Below, one piece after another: positions 8,558-16,124 of a stretch of 64,000 nt of DNA. The stretch is from positions 124,001-188,000 of the forward strand of contig NZ_JANYUY010000006.1 of NCBI RefSeq assembly GCF_025060755.1. The letters run 5' to 3'. Under the pieces are notes generated by a model, which saw only the letters and a list, made by a program, of their open reading frames with translations, was not told the DNA's origin and ran no database searches. The translations under genes were made by a program, and so were the position numbers. The number at the start of each line of letters is the position of its first letter. Position 1 is the first letter of the stretch. The DNA comes from Paenibacillus doosanensis. Its GTDB lineage: Bacteria > Bacillota > Bacilli > Paenibacillales > NBRC-103111.

Positions 8558-9427
8558 TTAGCCGTTGCGCAAATTGTTCGCAATGCCCATCATCGTATCC
8601 GAGGAGGAGACAGCCCGTGAATTTAACTGAAATGCTTTTTGTACCTGCAGCAAATCGGTCATTTCATCAGCCAGCGTAACGTTCGACTGCTCCAGAAAAC
8701 CTTGGCGAACAGAGATCGGATCGACAGCATTATTTCCAGTATCTACGGTTTGCAAAATATCTTCACGGTTAGCCGCATTGGCCGGCACACTGTACATATT
8801 GTCTCCTAGCTGCTGAAGCAGCTGAGGCCGCAGCACACGAACCATCTTGATCTGACCGACTTCTATGGGAGCCGCGGATTTATCAGCTTCGTCGGAGGCA
8901 AAAATCGTTCCGTCGGATTCGATGTTCACACTGGAATTAGCTGGAAGTCGAATCGGGCTGTCATCGGTTCCCATAACATATTGACCGTCTTTGGTCATCA
9001 AGAATAAATCCGGATCGGCAGGGTCCGTCGATTGGCTCAACTGAAAGGAACCGTTGCGCGTCCAGGCCGTTTGAGTAGTCAGACTGTTATTGGCGTCACG
9101 AACTACATTATTAATCTCGAAGAGGCCATCTCCTTCGATTGCGAGATCCAGACTCTCCCCGGTAGGTTTCAAAGAGCCTTGGGCCATATTCAGCTGGGCT
9201 TGTACCAGTCTGGCGCCCCAGCCTTGGTTGTAACCGAGCGGCGATAACCGTCCCTGCTTTTCAAACCCGCCGGGCTGCTGTTTTACGCTGGTCAGCACAT
9301 CCTGAAACGAGGCGTCCTGACGCTTGTAGCCTACCGTATTCAGGTTGGCGAGATTGTTCGCAACCATATCCAGCTTTTGCTGCAAAGAGCGCATCGTTAC
9401 GGATGAGTTAATCATCGAATTGTTCAT
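8558..9427 (-). CDS. flhP: Flagellar hook-basal body protein FlhP (FlgG/FlgF family)
   Basis: 289 residues of the flagellar basal-body rod family. The N-terminal motif LDMVANNLANLNTVGYKR and the C-terminal heptad-rich MTDLLQVQKAFQLNSRAVSSSDTM (given here as two ends of one coil) are the paired helices that pack in the rod and hook. It acts outside the membrane in the rod after flagellar type III export; no Sec signal is present. The gene follows flhO by 48 bases, as in B. subtilis. Confidence 0.9.
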   Translation of the reverse strand: MNNSMINSSVTMRSLQQKLDMVANNLANLNTVGYKRQDASFQDVLTSVKQQPGGFEKQGRLSPLGYNQGWGARLVQAQLNMAQGSLKPTGESLDLAIEGDGLFEINNVVRDANNSLTTQTAWTRNGSFQLSQSTDPADPDLFLMTKDGQYVMGTDDSPIRLPANSSVNIESDGTIFASDEADKSAAPIEVGQIKMVRVLRPQLLQQLGDNMYSVPANAANREDILQTVDTGNNAVDPISVRQGFLEQSNVTLADEMTDLLQVQKAFQLNSRAVSSSDTMMGIANNLRNG

Positions 9428-9475
9428 GCGGTTCCTCCTGAGAGTTTTGCTTTAGCAAAACTGACTTCGTAAGCG

Positions 9476-10384
9476 CTAGACTCGTCCAACCTCGTTGGCG
9501 GCTTTATCCATACTCTTATCGTAAAACTGAATCACCTTCTGATTCGCCTCATAGGCTCTCAGAGCCGACATCATATCGACCATCGATTGGGTCGGATCGA
9601 CATTGGACCGTTCTACGAAGCCTTGACGCACTTCCACTCTATCGTTAGGGTCGGCCGGATCAATCACCCGGGCCAGACCTGCCGTTCCTTCATTTAAATG
9701 ATACAACCCGTTGCCTTCGCGAACCAGCTGGTTCGGATCTTCGATCCGGCTGATCATAAGGCTTACCGGCTGGTTGTTGGCGTCCAGCAGTTCTTCTCCG
9801 TTAGCATTCGTAAATTGGCCGGAAGCCGTAATGCGGAAATCCGTCAGCGGCGTCTGAAAAACCGGGTCTACCAGGACGATCGGCTGCCCGTCGCGCCCGA
9901 CCACATAGTCCCCATCCGTTGAGATAAGACGTCCGTTCACATCGACGGAGAACTTGCCGTCCAGCGTGTAACGCTGCTCGCCCGCCGCATTTTGCACTGT
10001 GAAAAAGGCTTGGGGCTGCACAATCCGCTGCCCGTTCTCGTCCACGTATTTGCCGGATGCGTCGAACTGCGCGCCCGGCACCTGAATATCGGACACCAAA
10101 GCGAAGTCAAACGGATTTTTCGTTTCTTGAATATCTCCCTGCTTATGTACGGAAACGTTCTCTTCGGCCATTACTCCGGTATTCAGACGGCCGACCGGCA
10201 CCGCAGCCGGCTCGTCCTTGCCGTTGCCGATACGCGAAATCAGCATTTCGGGGAATGACCGGTTAATGGCATTCCCCTGTTTGAAGCCGGGCGTATTCAC
10301 ATTGGCAATATTATTCGTCACGATGTCGTGTCTGCGCTGTTGTGCGATCATTCCTGAAGCTGCGGTATATAGACCTCTTAGCAT
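9476..10384 (-). CDS. flhO: Flagellar hook-basal body protein FlhO (FlgG/FlgF family)
   Basis: 302 residues. The N-terminus MLRGLYTAASGMIAQQ with NNIANVNTPGFK and the C-terminal RQGFVERSNVDPTQSMVDMM are hallmark FlgG-type rod protein motifs. It should form part of the distal flagellar rod. In B. subtilis flhO and flhP follow mbl, and the same order is kept here, which supports the call over generic FlgG. AGGTAC before the ATG (10382-10384) is a weak ribosome site. Confidence 0.9.
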   Translation of the reverse strand: MLRGLYTAASGMIAQQRRHDIVTNNIANVNTPGFKQGNAINRSFPEMLISRIGNGKDEPAAVPVGRLNTGVMAEENVSVHKQGDIQETKNPFDFALVSDIQVPGAQFDASGKYVDENGQRIVQPQAFFTVQNAAGEQRYTLDGKFSVDVNGRLISTDGDYVVGRDGQPIVLVDPVFQTPLTDFRITASGQFTNANGEELLDANNQPVSLMISRIEDPNQLVREGNGLYHLNEGTAGLARVIDPADPNDRVEVRQGFVERSNVDPTQSMVDMMSALRAYEANQKVIQFYDKSMDKAANEVGRV

Positions 10385-10457
10385 GGAACAAAGTACCTCC
10401 CAGACGTATGTTCTGACTTGGAACGATTGCTGATTCGTCCACCCTTTTCAGCCGCCG

Positions 10458-11456
10458 CTAAAACTTGCGCTTCGATACCTTATCCAGGTTGTCCAACATA
10501 ATACCGGTCCCTTTGACCACGCAGTGCATCGGATCTTCGGCGATAAGAACCGGAACCTTGAGCTCGTCCGCCAGCAATTGATCGATCCCGTGCAGCATTG
10601 CCCCCCCGCCGGTCAAGATGACGCCGCGGTCGATAATATCCGCCGACAGCTCCGGCGGCGTGCGTTCCAGCACCGACTTGGCCGCAGCCACGATCGACGA
10701 TACCGGGTCCCACAAAGCTTCCTGAATCTCGTTCGAGTTGATGGTAATCGTAAGCGGCAGCCCGCTCACCATATCTCTGCCGCGGATATCCATCGTTTCC
10801 TTGCGTCCGTCCGGATAGACCGTGCCGATCTTGACCTTAATGTCTTCCGAAGTGCGTTCACCAATCAACAGCTTGTACTTGCTCTTGATGTATTTCATAA
10901 TGGCCGAATCGAACTTGTCCCCCGCGATTTTAATGGAAGAGGAGGTGACGATGTCGCCCATCGACAATACAGCGACATCTGTCGTCCCTCCGCCGATATC
11001 TACGACCATATTCCCGCTAGGCTGGTAAATGTCCATGCCCGCTCCGATCGCTGCAGCTTTAGGCTCCTCTTCCAGAAATACCTCCCGCGCGCCGCTGCGT
11101 TCCGCCGCTTCGCGAATGGCTTTTTGCTCCACGGACGTTATATTGGTGGGGGCGCAAATGAGAATTCTCGGATGGCTATACCACTGCTTTCCTCCCACTT
11201 TATTGATGAAATGCTTAAGCATCAATTCCGTAATTTCAAAGTCGGCAATAACGCCGTCTTTAAGCGGGCGGATAGCCACAATATTGCCGGGAGTACGGCC
11301 TACCATACGGAACGCTTCCTCACCGACAGCCAGCACCCGCTTCGTATCGCTTTCAATGGCGACGACGGACGGCTCATCCAGCACAACGCCGCGCCCCTTC
11401 ACATGAATAAGGACGTTCGCTGTCCCCAGATCTATGCCAATATCCTTGCTTAACAT
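10458..11456 (-). CDS. mbl: Actin-like cell-shape protein Mbl (MreB family)
   Basis: 332 residues of the MreB family: the phosphate-1 loop GIDLGTANVLIHVKGRG at the N-terminus, VVDIGGGTTDVAVLS for phosphate-2, and the adenosine motif ILTGGGAMLHGID. It polymerises under the membrane and guides cylindrical wall synthesis. Mbl rather than MreB or MreBH is inferred from position between spoIIID and flhO, as in B. subtilis. GGGAGGAA lies 8 bases before the ATG. A perfect TATAAT lies about 60 bases upstream but without a good -35. Confidence 0.9.
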   Translation of the reverse strand: MLSKDIGIDLGTANVLIHVKGRGVVLDEPSVVAIESDTKRVLAVGEEAFRMVGRTPGNIVAIRPLKDGVIADFEITELMLKHFINKVGGKQWYSHPRILICAPTNITSVEQKAIREAAERSGAREVFLEEEPKAAAIGAGMDIYQPSGNMVVDIGGGTTDVAVLSMGDIVTSSSIKIAGDKFDSAIMKYIKSKYKLLIGERTSEDIKVKIGTVYPDGRKETMDIRGRDMVSGLPLTITINSNEIQEALWDPVSSIVAAAKSVLERTPPELSADIIDRGVILTGGGAMLHGIDQLLADELKVPVLIAEDPMHCVVKGTGIMLDNLDKVSKRKF

Positions 11457-11646
11457 TGAAATGTTCCTCCCTAAACAAAACCGTCCATTCCTTAAAAAGA
11501 AGCGGCACCTCTATTATAATCATTACTTTAATACATTCGCTATTTATTTTCAAAATCCTCTTTTTTATTCGGTTTTTTCGACAAGAGTCGCTTCGATTTG
11601 TCGGTTCGGATCGGTTACAGGGAGCGGTTTCGGATTCCATTCCATT

Positions 11647-11934
11647 TTACTTCGCGGTGACCAGTTTATCCTGCGATTTCGGGTTTCGCGTCTTCCGATA
11701 TTTAATCTTCGTGGCTTCCCCCCCGCGCAGGTGACGAATCGACTTGTGGTACTCCAGAATGTGCTTTACTTGATTGGCCAGATCCGGGTTAATTTCGGGC
11801 AGTCTCTCGGTCAAATCCTTGTGCACCGTACTCTTGGAAACGCCGAATTCTTTTGCGATCGTGCGAACCGTGTGCTTCGTCTCCACAAGGCAACGTCCGA
11901 TTTTGATGGTTCGCTCTTTAATGTAATCGTGCAC
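11647..11934 (-). CDS. spoIIID: Mother-cell sporulation regulator SpoIIID
   Basis: 95 residues. The start is taken at GTG 11932-11934, where similarity with B. subtilis SpoIIID begins (VHDYIKERTIKIG); GGCGAGGGGA precedes it. The helix-turn-helix AKEFGVSKSTVHKDLTERLP is near residues 23-42, and the basic C-terminal RHLRGGEATKIKYRK is the second DNA-contacting segment. It represses and activates sigma-E genes in the mother cell. It sits between spoIIQ and mbl as in B. subtilis. Confidence 0.95.
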   Translation of the reverse strand: MHDYIKERTIKIGRCLVETKHTVRTIAKEFGVSKSTVHKDLTERLPEINPDLANQVKHILEYHKSIRHLRGGEATKIKYRKTRNPKSQDKLVTAK

Positions 11935-11968
11935 TCCCCTCGCCTCCCTACTCGAGTTAGTTTGGTAC

Positions 11969-11996
11969 ATTATATGAGGGGCGTTTACTTATATTC
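11969..11996 (-). promoter_or_regulatory. Candidate sigma-E promoter for spoIIID
   Basis: On the minus strand GAATATA (11990-11996) is followed after 13 bases by CATATAAT (11969-11976). This resembles the sigma-E consensus (kmATATT, then CATACAnT) with one change in the -10. spoIIID is sigma-E dependent in B. subtilis, which fits. Confidence 0.5.
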
Positions 11997-12072
11997 TTTG
12001 TTTCCAAGCGTGACAAGCCCATTAAGCCACAATTATTTTCAAGGACAAGCGCTTGGGGCCGGGCAAACCGCC

Positions 12073-12099
12073 AAAAAAAGGGGGCGTCTGTGCGCCCCC
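12073..12099 (-). terminator. Rho-independent terminator of spoIIQ
   Basis: On the minus strand GGGGGCG pairs with CGCCCCC around CACAGA and is followed by seven T residues, 24 bases after the spoIIQ stop. Confidence 0.9.
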
Positions 12100-12122
12100 G
12101 TAAGCTATATGCCGATTTTCGA

Positions 12123-12857
12123 TTACTGAGCGGTGAAGAACTGCTCCGGATTGACGGCTTGCCCGTTCTCCCCTTGACGAACCTCGAAGTGAAGGTGGTT
12201 GCCCTGCTCCTTCTCCAATTCGTTGCGTCCCGCTTTGGCGATGATATCGCCTTTTTTGACCTCGGCGTCTTTAGCCACCTTGATGTCGGTCAAGCTTTGG
12301 TATACCGTCACCAATCCGTTAGGATGCGTAATTTCAACCAAATTGCCGACGACGGGGTTTTTCTCGACAGCCGTCACTTTTCCGCTCATAGCGGCCATAA
12401 CGTCGAACGCTTGATTGTCAGGCCGGGAGAAATCCATCCCCATATGCGGAGTGAAGGTGTCGCCATACTCGACCATTGCCGTCTGTCTTACTTCGTTAGA
12501 AGCTTTGCTGTCGAAGAACGGGAGAACGACTTCCAATTCGCTGCGGTCTTTAAACGGCCATTGCATCGTTTCGGTGCTGCCATTGACAGCCATGGCATCG
12601 GGCTTCATAACATTGTCGGTTACCGTTGCAGACGGGGTGCTGTCAATCCCGAGCTCATTGCCCGTGGACGACTTTCCGGCATCCTGGTAGACCCACATTA
12701 ACGTTAAGATAATTGCCGCCGCTGCCATGTACGTTGCGGGAAATACCCACTTTTTCGCCAGTAGTCTTCTCCAGGAAAAAGATGGACTTGTTTGCGCTCC
12801 CTCGTTAGTTTTAGGAGCTTCTTCATTGTTTTGCAAATCTCTCTTTTGATCATTCAT
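12123..12857 (-). CDS. spoIIQ: Forespore M23/LytM-domain protein SpoIIQ
   Basis: 244 residues: a hydrophilic N-terminus, one membrane segment about residues 38-57, then an extracellular LytM/M23 domain about 110-240. SpoIIQ in the forespore membrane binds SpoIIIAH across the intermembrane space and helps engulfment and channel formation. Here the zinc ligands look complete: His138 and Asp142 (PHMGMDF), and His223 of HLHFEV. The usual catalytic His of the Y-x-H motif is replaced (VYQSL). GGTGATAAATCT before ATG gives a ribosome site. A sigma-F promoter matches upstream, and spoIID follows as in B. subtilis. Confidence 0.93.
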   Translation of the reverse strand: MNDQKRDLQNNEEAPKTNEGAQTSPSFSWRRLLAKKWVFPATYMAAAAIILTLMWVYQDAGKSSTGNELGIDSTPSATVTDNVMKPDAMAVNGSTETMQWPFKDRSELEVVLPFFDSKASNEVRQTAMVEYGDTFTPHMGMDFSRPDNQAFDVMAAMSGKVTAVEKNPVVGNLVEITHPNGLVTVYQSLTDIKVAKDAEVKKGDIIAKAGRNELEKEQGNHLHFEVRQGENGQAVNPEQFFTAQ

Positions 12858-12877
12858 AGATTTATCACCTCGCTACT

Positions 12878-12906
12878 CATTGTTGCCACGGCTGCGAGTT
12901 TTATAC
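12878..12906 (-). promoter_or_regulatory. Sigma-F promoter of spoIIQ
   Basis: On the minus strand GTATA (12902-12906) and GGCAACAATG (12878-12887) are separated by 14 bases. The -10 matches GGnnAnAHTR at every position, and the -35 matches GYATA. It lies 21 bases before the spoIIQ start, and spoIIQ is forespore (sigma-F) expressed in B. subtilis. Confidence 0.7.
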
Positions 12907-12986
12907 GCGAGGCGATCTATTTTTTTTGCATATATTTCAAATAAATAATAGTTTGCGTTTCACGGGGCAACGCCGGGGAATCGGCG

Positions 12987-14024
12987 CTACCTCCGGTTCA
13001 ATAGAACCGACGCTCTATCAATCTCGATTCCGGTATAAAAGTACTTGACGATTTCGTCCGCCTTGCGTCCCTCCATCGCCATCCCGTTAGCTCCCCATTG
13101 ACTCATGCCTACTCCATGCCCGTATCCGAAAGTCGTAATTTGCAGATCGTTTCCTTTCCATGTCCACTGGAATTGCGAGGATGCCAATCCTAGCTTTTCG
13201 CGAACCTCTCGTCCGCTGAAGGTTTTGCTCCCGATCGTTATCTTTTTGATGCGATGCCCTTGGGAAGTTTCCAGCACCTTCAGTCCTCCGCTGCCGCCGC
13301 CGGCCGAGACCGGTACGACGCCGCGGACGCCCAGCTTGCTCTGCAGCTCCTTGTACGAGATCGTCACCGTATCCTTATAGCGCGGCGATAGCTTCACATC
13401 CCACGGGCTCGGAACACTGCGCAAGTATGGAATATAGTCGTTCCAGTAATCTTCCGAATTTTCCGTGTACCCGTTGCTGGTAGAGAAGAACGTCGCTTCG
13501 ATCGGCTTGTGCTGATACGTCAGTATCAAATCCCTAGTTTCGCTGATCGCGCGGTTCAGCTTGTCCGAATTGGTCTGATAGGCCGGTCCCCAGCGCTCCT
13601 TCAGCTCTTCATCCGTCACATAAGCTTGATGGGCGATCGTATCGGTCACCCAAGCGCCCGACACCGGCATATTGCTGAAATCCTGCTCTATTACCCTGTG
13701 GACAATATAGGTCCGGGCGGCCATAGCCTGCGCTTTCATCGCCTCAATCTCGAATTCGATCGGCATCTCCGCCGCAAGAACTCCACGGATATAAGCTTCC
13801 AATTGAATCGATTCTACTTTCTTCTGTTTCGTCAGATATACGGGAACGACGAGCGAGGATGCATCCTGAGTTTGGAGCTGACTCCATGCCGATGCGGACG
13901 GTTGGCCTACCGGATCTTGGGAAGGGGCGGTCGTTTTTACGAGAATTGCCGGCACGATGACGATCACAGCAATAAAGCTGGACAAAAAAGCGGCTGCCGG
14001 GCGTATCCATTTCTTCTTGTTCAT
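12987..14024 (-). CDS. spoIID: Stage II sporulation protein D (peptidoglycan lytic transglycosylase)
   Basis: 345 residues with an N-terminal membrane anchor (about residues 10-30) and the SpoIID domain. Visible family motifs are EAYIRGVLAAEMP, EAMKAQAMAARTYI, AYVTDEEL and the C-terminal FGYGHGVGMSQWGANGMA. SpoIID cleaves glycan strands during engulfment together with SpoIIM and SpoIIP. GAGGAAGAAGC precedes the ATG. It lies between murA and spoIIQ, the conserved order. Confidence 0.95.
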   Translation of the reverse strand: MNKKKWIRPAAAFLSSFIAVIVIVPAILVKTTAPSQDPVGQPSASAWSQLQTQDASSLVVPVYLTKQKKVESIQLEAYIRGVLAAEMPIEFEIEAMKAQAMAARTYIVHRVIEQDFSNMPVSGAWVTDTIAHQAYVTDEELKERWGPAYQTNSDKLNRAISETRDLILTYQHKPIEATFFSTSNGYTENSEDYWNDYIPYLRSVPSPWDVKLSPRYKDTVTISYKELQSKLGVRGVVPVSAGGGSGGLKVLETSQGHRIKKITIGSKTFSGREVREKLGLASSQFQWTWKGNDLQITTFGYGHGVGMSQWGANGMAMEGRKADEIVKYFYTGIEIDRASVLLNRR

Positions 14025-14123
14025 TAAGCTTCTTCCTCCGTATTCTGTCCGCTCTTAGAATGTCTCCTGGCAGCAACTGCAGGTAACATCATCTTATGAG
14101 CGAAAAAAATAGAATAGAACACG

Positions 14124-14169
14124 GAAAGAGAAAAGAGGAGACCCTCTCCTGGTTTGAGAGAATCTCCTC
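14124..14169 (-). terminator. Rho-independent terminator of murA
   Basis: On the minus strand GAGGAGA and TCTCCTC form the base of a long hairpin with an internal CTCTC/GAGAG stem, followed by TTTTCTCTTT. It starts 23 bases after the murA stop. Confidence 0.85.
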
Positions 14170-14191
14170 GCTTAAGCTGATTGTATAGGGG

Positions 14192-15514
14192 TTATGCCAA
14201 ACTCGGACTGACCGCAAAAATCGAAATCGGCTGTTCTTCCGGCTCTTCCGCCTCGGCGGTAACCATCTGAACATCAGCTCCCACCATTCGCAGCTTAGCC
14301 GCAATGTCGACATAGCCGCGCTCGATATGATGGATTCCGGTAATCTCGGTCTCTCCTTCGGCGGCCAACGCCGCAAGAACCAGCGCCGCTCCCGCTCTAA
14401 GGTCGGTTGCGCACACTTTGGCTCCGCGCAGCTTGGTTCCTCCGCTAATGACCGCAGCGCGCCCGTCCACTTTGATCTGAGCATTCATATTGACAAATTG
14501 CTCCACATGCATAAAACGGTTTTCGAAGACGGTTTCCGTCACGATGCTGGTTCCATCCGCCGTCAGCAGCAGCGCCATCATTTGCGACTGCATATCCGTC
14601 GGGAAGCCCGGATACGGCAGCGTCTTCACGTCAACGCTCCGCAAGGGGCGGTCCGTATATACGCGCAGCCCGTTCTCATCCTCGGTAATATGCACGCCCA
14701 TCTCCTGCATTTTGGATATAACAGGACGCAGATGGTCGCCAATCGCCCCTTCGATGTACAAATCGCTGCCGGTAATCGCCGCCGCAATCATATATGTACC
14801 TGCTTCAATCCGGTCCGGTATGACCGTATGTACAGCGCCGCGCAATCGTTCTACGCCGTCGATCCGGATCAGCCCGGTTCCGGCTCCGCGAATCTTGGCG
14901 CCCATGGCATTGAGATAGTTCGCCAGATCGACGATCTCCGGCTCCTTGGCCGCATTCTCAATCGTCGTCGTGCCCTCCGCCAGCGTGGCCGCCATCATAA
15001 TATTCTCGGTGGCGCCTACGCTCGCAACGTCCAAATACACTTTGGCGCCCTTCAGCCGGCCGGACACTCTAGCTTCGATGAAGCCCTGTCCAAGCTCAAT
15101 TTCCGCTCCCATCGCCTCAAAGCCTTTGAGATGCTGATCAATCGGCCGGGTGCCGATCGCGCATCCGCCCGGCAATGAAATTCTCGCCTGACCCATCCGG
15201 GCCAATAAAGGTCCCATAACGAGAAAAGATGCCCGCATTTTCCGGACCAATTCATAGGCCGCCTCGCAGGTTGTAATATTTCGCGCATTGACACGTATGG
15301 TTTCATCTTTATATTCGATTTTTACACCGAGACTTTCCAGTACCTTATTTATAACGATAACGTCGTCCAAGGGAGGCGCGTCGTGAATGACGCTTTCTCC
15401 TTCTGTACCTAAAATAGAGGCTGCGATAATCGGCAATACGGCATTTTTCGCGCCGTGAATCCTTACTCTGCCCGATAATCTTTGGCCACCGCGGACGATA
15501 ATTTTGCTCATCAT
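14192..15514 (-). CDS. murA: UDP-N-acetylglucosamine 1-carboxyvinyltransferase MurA
   Basis: About 440 residues. The N-terminal [17 protein letters not shown], the active-site loop [15 protein letters not shown] with Cys118 and the KNRFMH-like segment [11 protein letters not shown] are diagnostic. It transfers enolpyruvate from PEP to UDP-GlcNAc, the committed step of peptidoglycan synthesis. Presence of Cys means fosfomycin sensitivity is expected. The ATG at 15512-15514 is preceded by GGAGGGGG at about 4-6 bases; a second ATG follows directly. Position before spoIID matches the B. subtilis murAA locus. Confidence 0.95.
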   Translation of the reverse strand: MMSKIIVRGGQRLSGRVRIHGAKNAVLPIIAASILGTEGESVIHDAPPLDDVIVINKVLESLGVKIEYKDETIRVNARNITTCEAAYELVRKMRASFLVMGPLLARMGQARISLPGGCAIGTRPIDQHLKGFEAMGAEIELGQGFIEARVSGRLKGAKVYLDVASVGATENIMMAATLAEGTTTIENAAKEPEIVDLANYLNAMGAKIRGAGTGLIRIDGVERLRGAVHTVIPDRIEAGTYMIAAAITGSDLYIEGAIGDHLRPVISKMQEMGVHITEDENGLRVYTDRPLRSVDVKTLPYPGFPTDMQSQMMALLLTADGTSIVTETVFENRFMHVEQFVNMNAQIKVDGRAAVISGGTKLRGAKVCATDLRAGAALVLAALAAEGETEITGIHHIERGYVDIAAKLRMVGADVQMVTAEAEEPEEQPISIFAVSPSLA

Positions 15515-15551
15515 GGTCCCCCTCCGCGCTGTTTTCACTGCATACTGTACT

Positions 15552-15580
15552 AGTTTAGCATTGAACCTTCAGCATGTAAA
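15552..15580 (-). promoter_or_regulatory. Probable sigma-A promoter of murA
   Basis: TTTACA (15575-15580, minus strand) and TAAACT (15552-15557) are 17 bases apart, 38 bases before the murA start. The -35 matches 5 of 6 and the -10 matches 4 of 6. Confidence 0.5.
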
Positions 15581-15851
15581 TTTTCATTTTTTGAAAAACC
15601 GGTCATGATACTGTTCGGAGCTAATCAGGGATTTGCAACGGTTGTACTATCCATTGTTGACAAAATTCACCTCAGTTATTCGCGAATCGGCCGGAATAAA
15701 GCTATGTAGTGTCCTTTTGGAGCAGGAGGAAGCCTCTTAAGCACGGTTAACATCGCCGCCCCACTCCTGCAAGCCGTACCATTAGCAAGCGAACGCAGCG
15801 CGGCTGAGCAATTTTCGCTCGAATCCGCGCGCCCGCCCGCAATATGCATGG
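15581..15851. other. Intergenic stretch without a clear gene
   Basis: About 270 bases between the DUF1146 gene and the murA promoter hold no gene I can defend. A minus-strand ATG at 15746-15748, with AGGAG about 10 bases upstream, opens a 25-residue frame ending at 15674, but it matches nothing I know. B. subtilis has ywmB in this position; I see no trace of it. Confidence 0.4.
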
Positions 15852-16103
15852 TTAAAACATTCCCGACAACCAGGTCGACCAAAGAAAATAGTCGATGAAA
15901 AAACGCGCCACTTGATAACCAAGCGCAATGGCCAGCAATATTTGCAGCACTTTGCTTTGCGTGCTTTTCGGTTTCTTCAATATTTTATCTAAATGAAGCT
16001 CCTGCAGCGCCCACCAAGCAAAGACGATGCAGATGAGAACGATGAAAATGTTCAACAATCCGTTCATCCCCATCGAGCTGTTCATTTTTTCAACATAATC
16101 CAC
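15852..16103 (-). CDS. DUF1146 (YwzB-like) small membrane protein
   Basis: 83 residues with two hydrophobic segments (about residues 14-34 and 55-78) and the pattern WWALQELHLDKILK between them, which I recognise as the DUF1146/YwzB family. Its function is unknown to me. GTG at 16101-16103 is the likely start, because GAGGA lies 7 bases upstream; the longer frame begins at a TTG with no ribosome site. It starts 21 bases after the SLH protease stop, and lies upstream of murA as ywzB does in B. subtilis. Confidence 0.75.
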   Translation of the reverse strand: MDYVEKMNSSMGMNGLLNIFIVLICIVFAWWALQELHLDKILKKPKSTQSKVLQILLAIALGYQVARFFIDYFLWSTWLSGMF

Positions 16104-16124
16104 AAGCAAATCCTCGCTTTCACA

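Noticed and set aside
15676-15882. 68-codon minus-strand frame overlapping the end of the DUF1146 gene
   Set aside because: No ribosome site at its start, overlap with a real gene in another frame, and no family resemblance.
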